Source of the DNA: CBDBZX01 sp965213645
Lineage (GTDB): Bacteria > Deinococcota > Deinococci > Deinococcales > Trueperaceae
DNA: 64,000 nt
Assembly (NCBI GenBank): GCA_965213645.1
Contig: CBDBZX010000002.1
Location: forward strand, 1,860,001 to 1,924,000
Direction: 5' to 3'
Shown: in pieces, positions 23,374-32,310 of the stretch
How the letters are laid out: every line of letters starts with the position of its first letter
Numbering within the stretch: position 1 is the stretch's first letter
Translations under genes and position numbers: made by a program
The notes under the pieces: model-generated
The model's input: the letters and a program-made list of their open reading frames with translations, nothing else
What the model was told of the DNA's origin: nothing
The model's database searches: none

Positions 23374-26322
23374 ATGACGCCTCAGACCCAGCCACTTTCT
23401 GACCGGCCCGACCTCTACACCTTGGGCCACCTCACGCTCGCGGGCAGCGACTTCGAGCGGACCAAGCCGCTCTTGCTGCTCTGCTACCTGTGCTTAGAGG
23501 GTCCCAAGGAGCGCCGCCACCTGGCCGAACTCTTCTGGCCCGCCGCCGCCGACCCGCTAGCGAGCCTGGCGACGGAACTCTCGAGGCTTAAGCGGTACTG
23601 CGGGGAGGTCGTCGAGGCCGACACGACCCACGCCCGCCCGCTTTTACAGACCGACGCGCAGGCGTTTTTGAAAGCACTCGAGCGCAACGATTTGGGCGGG
23701 GCCGCGAGCCTCTACAGGGGCCAGTTCCTGCGTGGGGTGCACCTCAGCGGCGCGTCGAACGAGCTTGAGGAGTGGGTCTACAGCACGCGCGACTTCTTGG
23801 CAGGCCGCGCCGCCGACGCCCTCTTAGGGTTAGGCGAGGAGGCGGCCAAGGGCGGCGACTTTGAGGGGGCCGCCCGGCACGCCCAGGAAGCTCACACGCA
23901 CGTTGCCATCCTCGAGCCCGAGCAGCTAGAACGGGCCTACACCCTCTTGCTCGCAAACGGTCACCCCTGGGCGGCCAAGCTCCGCGAGGAGGCGCTCGAG
24001 CTGGGCCTGCCCCTCGAGGTCGACGCTGGGGAGGCGCGGCGCAAGCTCCGCCCGACAAGTAACCGCGCCGACCTGCCAGCCCACGCGGCGAGCTTCGTCG
24101 GGCGGGGCGCGGAGGTATGCGAGGTCGCGAACCTCTTGCGCGGCGAGGCTTGCCTCGTCACCGTCGTGGGGCTGGCGGGCATGGGCAAGTCGCGGCTGGC
24201 CGCCGAGGTGGTGAGGACGCTGCAAGGCGAAGAGGCGTTCCCGGACGGAATTCACCCGGTCTGGCTCGTCGCCCTGAACAGCTCCGAGGAGGTGCCGACG
24301 GCCCTCGCCAACGCCCTCGGACTCGAGCTTAAAGGTCACGACGTCCTCGCCCAGCTCGTCCAGCAGCTCGCAGACGTGCACAGCCTCCTGCTGCTCGACA
24401 ATTACGAGCACGTGATCGCGGGCGCGTCCTTTTTATCCGAGCTGCTGGCCCGCTGCCCCGGCATCAAAATTCTCGTGACCTCGCGTGAGCGCCTCAACCT
24501 GGCCGAGGAGTGGGTGTACTGGCTCGAGGGGCTGCCCTTCAAGCGGGGGGGCGAAGCGGGAGGCCCATCCGAGGCGGCGCAGCTCTTCGTGCAGCGGGCC
24601 AAACGGGTTGTCGTCGGCTTTTCGCCCACACCGCAGGACTTAGAGGCGGCCGAGGAGGTAGGCCGGCGCGTCGAGGGCTCGCCCCTAGCCCTCGAGTTGG
24701 CCGCGTCGTGGACGCGGGTCATGCTGTGGGGTGACGTCGCCGCGCAGCTCAGGAAGGACCAGGCAGTCCTACGCACCACCTTGCGCGACGTGCCCGAGCG
24801 CCACCGCAGCATCGAGGCGGCCTTTGGATATTCTTGGCATTTCCTCAGCGCCGAGGAGCGGCGCGTGCTGCGCGAGCTGTCGGTGTTCCGGGGCGGGTTC
24901 AGCCGCGAGGCGGCGAGAGAGGTGGTCGGGGCGGGGCTCTCGGTGCTCGTGTCGCTGGTAGACAAGTCGCTTCTCAAGCTGCGGGAGGGGGGGCGGTTCG
25001 GGCGGCATCCTCTGTTCTACGCGTTTACGTGTCATAAGTTTTTAGAGTATCCCGAACTTGTCCAGACGAAGCGGCGCGACCACGCTGATTACTTCCAAAC
25101 ATTTCTAAAGGAGCGTACGGCGCAAATCAGGGGCGAACGCGCCGAAGCCGCGCTCAGCGAGATTGCAGGCGAGCTAGACAACATCCGCAGCGCGTGGAAC
25201 TACTGGCTCGAGCAGAATCAGTTCGCCGAACTCGCGGAGAGTGTGCACCCGCTCTACCGCTTCTTCGAGCTTACCGGACGTGTGCGGGAGGGGGTAGACC
25301 TATTCTCCGGTACTGTTCAGCGCCTAGACTCGTCACCTGAGAGCGCACGCACGCTCGGAGAACTGCACTGGGCTTTGTCATGGATGCTGCGTCACCTGGG
25401 GCAAGCCGACGACGCCCTCCAAGCAGCGGAGAGGGCGCTCGTGCACTTTCGCACGCACGGTGACCCTGCACTCATCGCACGCGGCACAGGCGAACTCGCC
25501 CGCTTTCTCGGTGATCACGCCGGGGAGTATGAGCGGGCTATTAGGTTGTTGCAGGAAGCCTATGACCTCCTCGAACAGCAGGATGACCGGCGCTTCGAGA
25601 CGGCATTACTCTATAACCTCAGCCTCACGCGCTACTACGCCGGAAAGTACGCTGCAGCAGAACAACCTTTGGACCGAGCCGAAGACCTCGATAGGCAGTC
25701 CGGCTATCAGGCAGGCGTCATCACCTGCTTGCATCTCCGAGGCGAGCTGCTTACCGTCATGGATAGGCTCAGCGAGGCGGAGCTTGTTTTGGAAGAGGGG
25801 TTACGTCTCTGCGAGACCTCTAACCTCCCCTCTTTTCGGCCCTATCTCTACGACGTCCTCAACAAAGTGAAGCGGAAGCAAGGGGACGTCGCTAAAGCGA
25901 GTGAGCATATCACGCTCGCTACCGAGCTGGCTCAGGATATGGACTACCAGCACATGATGTCCTCCCTGCTCTTGGAGCGGGCCCGCGTCGACCTGGCGTG
26001 TCGGGATTACGCTGCGGCTCTCGGGCACCTGAATCAGTCGCTAGACCTGGCTCAAAAAAACGACCCGCCTACCGGAATATTACGCACTTTAGTCGGCTTC
26101 AGCGAGTACCTCTTAGCGCGGGGCCTCTACGTTCAAGCGCTTGAGATTGCTACCTATATCGTCGGCCAAGCTATAACCCACGCGGCGGACCGCGACCTCG
26201 CGCAGTCTGTCATCAAAGCCTGCTTTGCAGACCAAACCTGCGAGCTTCCAAAGGGTGACACGAGTCTCGCTGACGTCATAAACAGCTTGCCAAAAGCGAG
26301 TTTGCCCCCTGAGTTGAACTGA
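23374..26322 (+). CDS. AfsR-like STAND regulator (winged helix, BTAD, NB-ARC, TPR), copy 1
   Basis: 982 residues. An N-terminal winged-helix/BTAD region resembling SARP regulators (RTKPLLLLCYLCLEGPKERR, HLAELFWPAAADPLASLATE) leads to an NB-ARC ATPase with Walker A VVGLAGMGKSRLA near residue 266, Walker B LLLLDNYEH near 340 and an LVTSRERLNL motif, then TPR-like helices from about 650. There is no C-terminal LuxR-type HTH. Such proteins are ATP-switched integrators that activate transcription on ligand binding. ATG 23374 gives a near-leaderless transcript; the open frame upstream to 23269 crosses the promoter and is not coding. It ends at a terminator hairpin at 26397. Confidence 0.88.
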   Translation: MTPQTQPLSDRPDLYTLGHLTLAGSDFERTKPLLLLCYLCLEGPKERRHLAELFWPAAADPLASLATELSRLKRYCGEVVEADTTHARPLLQTDAQAFLKALERNDLGGAASLYRGQFLRGVHLSGASNELEEWVYSTRDFLAGRAADALLGLGEEAAKGGDFEGAARHAQEAHTHVAILEPEQLERAYTLLLANGHPWAAKLREEALELGLPLEVDAGEARRKLRPTSNRADLPAHAASFVGRGAEVCEVANLLRGEACLVTVVGLAGMGKSRLAAEVVRTLQGEEAFPDGIHPVWLVALNSSEEVPTALANALGLELKGHDVLAQLVQQLADVHSLLLLDNYEHVIAGASFLSELLARCPGIKILVTSRERLNLAEEWVYWLEGLPFKRGGEAGGPSEAAQLFVQRAKRVVVGFSPTPQDLEAAEEVGRRVEGSPLALELAASWTRVMLWGDVAAQLRKDQAVLRTTLRDVPERHRSIEAAFGYSWHFLSAEERRVLRELSVFRGGFSREAAREVVGAGLSVLVSLVDKSLLKLREGGRFGRHPLFYAFTCHKFLEYPELVQTKRRDHADYFQTFLKERTAQIRGERAEAALSEIAGELDNIRSAWNYWLEQNQFAELAESVHPLYRFFELTGRVREGVDLFSGTVQRLDSSPESARTLGELHWALSWMLRHLGQADDALQAAERALVHFRTHGDPALIARGTGELARFLGDHAGEYERAIRLLQEAYDLLEQQDDRRFETALLYNLSLTRYYAGKYAAAEQPLDRAEDLDRQSGYQAGVITCLHLRGELLTVMDRLSEAELVLEEGLRLCETSNLPSFRPYLYDVLNKVKRKQGDVAKASEHITLATELAQDMDYQHMMSSLLLERARVDLACRDYAAALGHLNQSLDLAQKNDPPTGILRTLVGFSEYLLARGLYVQALEIATYIVGQAITHAADRDLAQSVIKACFADQTCELPKGDTSLADVINSLPKASLPPELN

Positions 26323-26396
26323 TGGGGAGAGTTCTGCAGTTGTATAGCAATTAACATAAGTACTGATTGGAATAGCGCAAGTCTCAGCCGCAGCCG

Positions 26397-26434
26397 TCCC
26401 GCTAGGCTTCGCCTGAGAGCGGGATTTCATTCTT
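26397..26434 (+). terminator. Rho-independent terminator of the first STAND gene
   Basis: Stem TCCCGCT (26397-26403) / AGCGGGA (26418-26424) with an inner AGG-CTTCG-CCT fold, followed by TTTCATTCTT. It lies about 75 bp after the stop. Confidence 0.75.
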
Positions 26435-26449
26435 AAATATGCGCGCTAC

Positions 26450-26560
26450 TTACGAAGTTTTCGCAAAGCGAATTACGTAGTTTGCCGTTTTACGTAGTTT
26501 TTGCGTAGCAAAAGGCAACGGTGTTCTACATCGTGAGAGCGTTGCTTCGCAAAACTTCGT
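26450..26560. repeat. AT-rich intergenic repeats (three direct, one inverted)
   Basis: A 317-bp gene-free gap holds TTACGAAGTTTTCGC (26450), TTACGTAGTTTGCC (26473) and TTACGTAGTTTTTGC (26490), plus an inverted copy GCAAAACTTCGT near 26549-26560. Two small hairpins, TTCGC-AAA-GCGAA and TTTTGC-GTA-GCAAAA, overlap them. Function unknown. Confidence 0.6.
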
Positions 26561-26639
26561 TCACTCAAACCAAATGATACTTGCTATATAAACTCGCATT
26601 TCAAGGTTAGCTAGGCAGAACAGCGGATGACAGAGAGGT

Positions 26640-28298
26640 TCAAGGTAACTGGCTTAGCGCCTCCAACCCCGCCGCCACCCTCTGCCCCAGGTTGAACTGG
26701 ATCACGCGCCGCCCCGCCTCCTCCAACGCCTGCTTGTCGCCGAGTGCCTGCGCCCGCTTCAGCAAGTAGAAAGAGAGCGAGGACGCCGCCATGCCTGCCT
26801 CATCGGGAATGGGCGCGTTCCGCCGCGGCTCGGAGACGAGCTGCACGACGTGCACGCCGCGCCCGCCCTTGTGGAGCTGTCCGGTGCTGTGAAGGTACTG
26901 CGGCCCGAAGGCGCAAGTGACCGCGCACGTGTAGCGGTCCCGTAAGGCGACGCGGAGCGCCTTTAGCCCTGCTATGACTTCCTCGGAGGGCGGCAGGTAC
27001 GCCTGCAAAGTGATGTAGTCGCCCGGCTTGACCTCGGCGAGAAACGCCAGCAGGGTCTCAGCGGAGACTGCCGAAGACCCGTCCGGCATGACGCGCGCCA
27101 CCTTGTAGTGCTCCACCAGCTCCTGCACGCGGGCGTCAGTGCTCGCCGTGTCCGGCAGGGCGAACGGATCGACGCCCAGGTGATAGGCCGCCACCGCCAC
27201 GGCGAACTGCCACACGAGGAGCTGTCCGACCACGTCGTACTTGTTCGGCAGGGTGATCCGCAACACGGGGTGTCCCGCCACCCCTAGCTGTTCTAAGGGC
27301 ACTCCCGACACCGCATCATCTTCAAGCTTTATAGAAACGAAAACACGGTCCGCGCTGTAAACCTCGGGTGCACCCAGCGGCTCGCCCGTGACGGGCACGA
27401 GGCCCCTGCCCACCTTGCCCGTCGCTTCGGCGAGGAGCCGCTCGAGCCACGCCCCCAGCCCTCCGAGCGTCTCGGGCACCACAAACGTCACCTTATCACG
27501 CCCGGCCTGCGCCAGCGTGCCCAGCACCGTGCCGAGCCACACGCCTGCGTTGCCCTCCGGCCTGAGGTCGGCCCCGTACGCCGCCGCGCCCGCGAGCGCG
27601 TGCCGCTGCACCTCGCCCAGGTCCGCCCCGCAGAGCGCTGCCGGGAGCAGCCCACAGAGCGAGAGCGCCGCGTAGCAGCCGGGCAGGTCGGGGTCGTTCA
27701 GGAAGGCCGCGCGGAAGCCGTGCACGCTCGCCAGCTTCGCCAGCGGGTCGCCAGGATCGCAGACGGTGATGAAGCGGCGGCCTACCCCCTGCGCTCCCTC
27801 TGTGTCAGCGACGCAGGTGTAGAAGAACTTGAATAGCGACAGCGTCTCTACCGCCCCGCCCAGCTTGTCCGCGATAACGAGCAGCGTCGCCGGGTCCAGC
27901 GCCCGCGCCTGCGCCAGCACCGCGTCGGCGTCGGTGCTGCCGAGCGCGTGAAGGCTCAGGCCCGTTCCCTGTCCGAGGGCGGCGCGCACTAACTCGAGAG
28001 CTAGGTAGGGCGCGCCTACGCCGAGCAGCAAAACCCGCCTGAAACCCGCCGCACGTACCTCGTCAGCAAAGGCCTGTAAGGGCTCCAACCTGTCCGCCAT
28101 CCGTACAGGTGCGTCCAGCCAGCCGAGGCGCTCGGGAGGGGCGGCACCGGGCCACAGCCTCATGTCGCGCGCCCAAACGCGCCGCGCCACCTCGTCCCTC
28201 TCGGCCCGCGCTAAGCCCGCCGCCACGGACGGGGCGTAGTGTCCGAGCGCGGCGTGGTAACGAACGCCGCCCCTCTCTACCTGGTATTCGGTATCCAT
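26640..28298 (-). CDS. Glucose-6-phosphate isomerase-like protein (Pgi module of the Tal/Pgi type)
   Basis: About 552 residues resembling the isomerase half of bifunctional transaldolase/phosphoglucose isomerases. The SIS-like core (FRRVLLLGVGAPYLALELVR), the ITLPNKYDVVGQLLVWQFAVA segment and the C-terminal FGPQYLHSTGQLHKGG followed by FYLLKRAQALGDKQALEEAG are diagnostic. It would interconvert glucose-6- and fructose-6-phosphate in the cytoplasm. The transaldolase half is absent and several glycines of the classic SIS motif are replaced, so activity is not assured. ATG 28298 follows GAGAGGTG. It lies between the two STAND genes under an island promoter, hinting at carbohydrate control. Confidence 0.8.
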   Translation of the reverse strand: MDTEYQVERGGVRYHAALGHYAPSVAAGLARAERDEVARRVWARDMRLWPGAAPPERLGWLDAPVRMADRLEPLQAFADEVRAAGFRRVLLLGVGAPYLALELVRAALGQGTGLSLHALGSTDADAVLAQARALDPATLLVIADKLGGAVETLSLFKFFYTCVADTEGAQGVGRRFITVCDPGDPLAKLASVHGFRAAFLNDPDLPGCYAALSLCGLLPAALCGADLGEVQRHALAGAAAYGADLRPEGNAGVWLGTVLGTLAQAGRDKVTFVVPETLGGLGAWLERLLAEATGKVGRGLVPVTGEPLGAPEVYSADRVFVSIKLEDDAVSGVPLEQLGVAGHPVLRITLPNKYDVVGQLLVWQFAVAVAAYHLGVDPFALPDTASTDARVQELVEHYKVARVMPDGSSAVSAETLLAFLAEVKPGDYITLQAYLPPSEEVIAGLKALRVALRDRYTCAVTCAFGPQYLHSTGQLHKGGRGVHVVQLVSEPRRNAPIPDEAGMAASSLSFYLLKRAQALGDKQALEEAGRRVIQFNLGQRVAAGLEALSQLP

Positions 28299-28344
28299 CA
28301 GCGCACCTCTCTCGTCCGCCACGCCAGCGGGAAGACCATACCTG

Positions 28345-28386
28345 AGGCTAGGCGAGGCGAGCCCGGACGTCTTGAACCTTCTTGCG
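28345..28386 (-). promoter_or_regulatory. Island promoter: element with -10 TAGCCT
   Basis: CGCAAGAAGGTTCAAGAC (28386-28369, minus sense), 20 bp, TAGCCT (28350-28345), ahead of the Pgi-like gene. Confidence 0.68.
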
Positions 28387-28407
28387 GGGCGCGGCGCAAG
28401 CTGGAGA

Positions 28408-28451
28408 GGTCAACATCCTTCAAGAAATGGTTTGCGGAGATAGGCTAAGAT
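28408..28451 (+). promoter_or_regulatory. Island promoter: element with -10 TAAGAT
   Basis: GGTCAACATCCTTCAAGAA (28408-28426), identical over 19 bp to the site at 23314; 21 bp separates TTCAAG from TAAGAT (28446-28451). Drives the AraC/STAND pair at 28516. Confidence 0.72.
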
Positions 28452-28515
28452 GCAAATAATTGAGACGTTTGCTACAATTTTAAGGTGTCGTGGGCGACAG
28501 GAACGGAGCGTGAAT

Positions 28516-29370
28516 ATGGCGGTGACCCAACCCGGAGAGCGCATCAAGGTGTGGCGGCCTCAGGGGTTTGCGGGGGTGGAGGTAGAATGCTTTGAGAACT
28601 CGAAAGATTTAGTTCTCGAGCCGTTCGTCTTGCAAAGCTACGATATTACGGTTGTTCTGCAAGGGGATTGCAAGCTGGGTTTTGCTGGAGAAACTTATCG
28701 GTGGGAGAATGTGAACCACTTGTTTCTAGCGCAATATCCCAACGAAGGTTGTACGCTTGATACACGTAGCGAGAGGCACATGAGCGTCTGGACTTTGCGC
28801 CTCTTCCCCGAAGCGATGACCTCTTTACTCGGCAGCTTGGGACAAGCCGACAAGCCTATCTACTTTCCTGAGATGACAGCGGCAGACGCCCTCAACGCAC
28901 CTTTAGCCTCGCTACTCAAAGAAACTGTGGGCTCGTTCGATGAACCTGCGGGCCACCTCGAGCGAGAAACCAGGCTCATAGGTTTGATACACGCTGTCCT
29001 CACCCACTGCGCCGACACCCCACCGCCCGAGGTCAAGTTAGGTAAGGAACACAAGGCCGTCACCCTGGTCAAAGAGGTGGTGCAGGCGCACGTCGAGCAG
29101 GAGCTGAGGCTCGAGCACCTCGCCCAGATTACCGACCTCAGCAAGCACTACCTCTTGCGGGTCTTTATGCGCGACGTAGGGCTCTCGCCCCACGAGTACC
29201 AGATGGGGCTGCGGGTCAACCGCTCCAAGTACCTCTTGGCGAAGGGCGAGAAGCCTGCTGAGGTCGCGCTCGACCTAGGCTTTTCCGACCAGGCGCACCT
29301 GACACGCACCTTTAAGCGCTACACCCGGACCACGCCGGGCCGGTTCCGCAAGCTGAGTTTGGCGGGCTGA
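28516..29370 (+). CDS. AraC-family regulator (WRPQGFAGVE group)
   Basis: 284 residues. ATG 28516 with GGAG 8 nt upstream gives MAVTQPGERIKVWRPQGF; an upstream frame to 28450 is leader. The sensor half, linker PPPEVKLGKEHKAVTLVKEV and AraC HTH (LEHLAQITDLSKHYLLRVFM, DLGFSDQAHLTRTF, TPGRFR) match the group. The DNA-binding half is nearly the same as in the 19118 protein (SPHEYQMGLRVNRSK in both), suggesting the same operator. Only 3 bp separate its stop from the second STAND gene. Confidence 0.92.
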   Translation: MAVTQPGERIKVWRPQGFAGVEVECFENSKDLVLEPFVLQSYDITVVLQGDCKLGFAGETYRWENVNHLFLAQYPNEGCTLDTRSERHMSVWTLRLFPEAMTSLLGSLGQADKPIYFPEMTAADALNAPLASLLKETVGSFDEPAGHLERETRLIGLIHAVLTHCADTPPPEVKLGKEHKAVTLVKEVVQAHVEQELRLEHLAQITDLSKHYLLRVFMRDVGLSPHEYQMGLRVNRSKYLLAKGEKPAEVALDLGFSDQAHLTRTFKRYTRTTPGRFRKLSLAG

Positions 29371-29373
29371 GGC

Positions 29374-32310
29374 GTGCCCGCGCTCCAAAACACGACCGTA
29401 GCGGAGCTGCGCACGCTCGGCGGCCTCCGGCTGGAGGCGAGCGATTTCGGGCGGACCAAGCCGCTCCTCTTGCTCAGCTACCTCTGTCTGGAGGGTCCCC
29501 AGGCGCGGCGGCGCGTCGCCGAACTCTTCTGGCCGGAGGCCAAAGACCCCCTGGCGAGCCTCGCGACGGACATCTCAAGGCTCAAAAAGGCCTGCGGCGC
29601 GGTTCTAGGGGCCGATGACAGGAAGGTCTGGGCGGCCGTGCGGACGGACGCCGAGGGGCTGCTAGGGGCCCTGGAGCATGACGAGCTTCAGCAGGCGGTA
29701 GCGCGCTACGAAGGGCCGTTCTTAGCGGCCGTCTACCTGCGCGACTGGCCCGCAGAGCTGGAAGGGTGGGTGTACAGCACGCGCGAGTTCTTAGCGGCGC
29801 GCGTCTGCGAAGCGCACGTGCGCCTCGGCGAGGCGGCGGCGAAAGGCGGCGACTTCGGGGCGGGCGCACGCTGCGCCGAGAGGGCGTGCGCGGTGCCGGG
29901 CAGTGGCGGCCTCGAGCCCGAACTCATCCCCCGCGTCTACGCCCTGCTTGCGGCCGACGCGCGCTCGCACAGGACAACCGTGAGGGCAGCGGTAAAACGG
30001 GCGGGCGACGAGTTCGGCCTCGCGCTCACGCTCTCGCCCGCCCAAGCGCGCGCCCAGCTGCGCCCTACGGCCCGCCCGCTGCTGACGCGGCGCGCGCCCT
30101 TCATCGGGCGAGAGGCGGAGCTGAGGTGGATAGGAGACCTCCTCGGCCAGGAGGACTGCCGCCTGCTCAGCGTCGTCGGCATAGCGGGGATGGGCAAAAC
30201 GCGCCTCGCGGTGGAGGCGGCTAACCGGACGGTCCGGGAGGGGCATTGGGACGGGGTCTACCTAGCGGAACTCGAGTCACTCGCCGCGGCCTCGGGGCTC
30301 CCTTATCAGGTCGCCGACGCGCTCAGCGTCGAACTGAAGGGAGACGCTTCTCCTCCGGAGGCCGTCGCCGCAGCCGTAGGTAACAAGCGCGTCCTTCTCC
30401 TCCTTGATAACATCGAGCACCTGTTGGATGGGGTAACGTTCTTGTCCGAGCTGCTTAGGCGCTGCCCTAACCTCAAACTGCTCGTCACCTCGCGCGAGCG
30501 CCTAAACCTCGCCGAGGAGCATGTGCTGTGGCTCGAGGGCTTGCCCTTTCATGCGGGGGTCGAGGGGGGACCGCACCCGGACGCGCTCGCCCTCTTTCTC
30601 GAGCGGGCGAGGCGGCACCGTCAAACCTTTGAGCCTACTCCAGAAGACCTAAGCGCCGTGGCCCGCATCTGCCGGACCGTAGCGGGCTCGCCGCTCGCTC
30701 TTGAACTCGCGGCGGCACTCGTCAACACGCTGTCCTGTGGAGGCATTGCCGGGTATTTAGAGCAAGACGCCATCTCTCTAAGTAGCCGAGCGCGCGACCT
30801 GCCGTCGCGCCAGTCGAGCATGAGGGCGGCGCTCGGGTCTACGTGGCGGCTGCTCGAGGAGGACGAAAAGGGCGCGCTCATGCGGTTGGCCGTGTTCCGG
30901 GGTGGGTTTACCAGGGACGCGGCGCTAGAGGTGGTGAACGTGGGCTTGTCGCTGCTGGTGACGCTGAGCGACAAGGCGCTCTTGCGCCCGCAGCCGAACG
31001 GGCGCTTTGACCGCCACCCGCTCGTGTACGAGTTTACGAAGCAAAAACTTTTGGAGTGTCCCGGACTAGCCGAGGCGGAGCGGCGTAAGCACGCGAACTA
31101 CTTTACGACCTTTTTAGAAGACCGCCTCAAGACAATCCGGGGCGAACAGGCCAAGACTGTCCTTAAAGAAATCTCCAGCGACCTGGACAACATCCGCGGC
31201 GCGTGGGACGACCTGCTCGAGCAAGGCCAAGCCGCCGAGCTAGCCAAAGGCGTCTTCACCCTCGCCTACTTTTTCGAGTTTACCGGACGCTGTGAGGAGG
31301 GGTTGGACCTCTTTTCGAACACAGCCGGGCGTCTCGGTGCGCTGCCTAGCGCGCCCCTCGCCCTCGGCAAGACGCACTACGCCTCCTCATGGATGTTTGA
31401 CCATCTGGGCCAAACGCACCGGGCGCTGCGAGCTGCGGAGACAGCGCTCAGGTATTACCGCGCGCACGGCGACCCGACGCTCATCGCGCACGGGCTCAGT
31501 AACCTTGCCGGGTTCGTTGCGGACCACACAGGCGACTACAAGAGGGCCGCGAGGCTCCTCGAGGCAGCCCGCAAGCTCGTGGATGACCGGTACTATGAAG
31601 CCGTGCTCCTCACCAATCTCGGAATCACAACCCTTTTCGCCGGGGACTACGCGGTCTCGGAGCACCATCTGAGCCGGGGCAAACACCTTCACCAAGGGAC
31701 CAATAATAAGATGGGCGTGGCTGTTTGCCTTCAAAATCAAGGCGACCTTTTTACAACTACAGGCAGGTTCAGCGAGGCCGCGTCCCTTCTGGAAGAGGGC
31801 CTGACGCTCTGTGAAACGCTCGGCCTTAAGCACCTCCAGCCACCTTTCCGCTGCAGCCTCGCGCGAACAAAGAGATTGATGGGTGAGGGTGACGAGGCAT
31901 TTGAGCAAATTGCGTCAGCTCTGGAACTAGCTCAGGAGACTGACCACCAGCAGGCGCTGCCGGACATCCTAGTCGAGTACGCCCGCGTCACGCTCGCCCG
32001 TCAGGACATAGAGGCAGCCTCTGGTCACTTGAGTCGGGCTCTAGCTACCGCCCAAAAGGGTGGCATGTTAGCTAAGACGCTGCACGTTTTAGTCGGCTTC
32101 GGTGAGCACTGCCTGGCGCGTGAAGAGAACGCCCGGGCACTCGAGCTTGCCACGCACGTCATAAACCACACGGCAGCCCACGCTTTAGACCGCGATCTGG
32201 CGCAGGCTGTTCTTAACAAAGCTATGGCTAACGGGGCGGCGCTGCCTGAGCAGCCGAGTATGTCTCTCGAGGAGCTAATGACGAGCATCCTCACACCCCT
32301 TACAACGTAA
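29374..32310 (+). CDS. AfsR-like STAND regulator, copy 2
   Basis: 978 residues, full-length paralogue of the 23374 protein. N-terminal winged helix/BTAD (RTKPLLLLSYLCLEGPQARR, RVAELFWPEAKDPLASLATD), Walker A VVGIAGMGKTRLA near 269, Walker B VLLLLDNIEH, LVTSRERLNLAEE, and C-terminal TPR-like repeats (GLSNLAGFVADHTGDYKRAA and others). It starts at GTG 29374, three bases after the AraC stop, so expression is coupled. Its 3' end overlaps the convergent AraC gene by 11 bp. One AraC and one STAND protein per transcript suggests they act in one signalling chain (inference). Confidence 0.88.
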   Translation: MPALQNTTVAELRTLGGLRLEASDFGRTKPLLLLSYLCLEGPQARRRVAELFWPEAKDPLASLATDISRLKKACGAVLGADDRKVWAAVRTDAEGLLGALEHDELQQAVARYEGPFLAAVYLRDWPAELEGWVYSTREFLAARVCEAHVRLGEAAAKGGDFGAGARCAERACAVPGSGGLEPELIPRVYALLAADARSHRTTVRAAVKRAGDEFGLALTLSPAQARAQLRPTARPLLTRRAPFIGREAELRWIGDLLGQEDCRLLSVVGIAGMGKTRLAVEAANRTVREGHWDGVYLAELESLAAASGLPYQVADALSVELKGDASPPEAVAAAVGNKRVLLLLDNIEHLLDGVTFLSELLRRCPNLKLLVTSRERLNLAEEHVLWLEGLPFHAGVEGGPHPDALALFLERARRHRQTFEPTPEDLSAVARICRTVAGSPLALELAAALVNTLSCGGIAGYLEQDAISLSSRARDLPSRQSSMRAALGSTWRLLEEDEKGALMRLAVFRGGFTRDAALEVVNVGLSLLVTLSDKALLRPQPNGRFDRHPLVYEFTKQKLLECPGLAEAERRKHANYFTTFLEDRLKTIRGEQAKTVLKEISSDLDNIRGAWDDLLEQGQAAELAKGVFTLAYFFEFTGRCEEGLDLFSNTAGRLGALPSAPLALGKTHYASSWMFDHLGQTHRALRAAETALRYYRAHGDPTLIAHGLSNLAGFVADHTGDYKRAARLLEAARKLVDDRYYEAVLLTNLGITTLFAGDYAVSEHHLSRGKHLHQGTNNKMGVAVCLQNQGDLFTTTGRFSEAASLLEEGLTLCETLGLKHLQPPFRCSLARTKRLMGEGDEAFEQIASALELAQETDHQQALPDILVEYARVTLARQDIEAASGHLSRALATAQKGGMLAKTLHVLVGFGEHCLAREENARALELATHVINHTAAHALDRDLAQAVLNKAMANGAALPEQPSMSLEELMTSILTPLTT

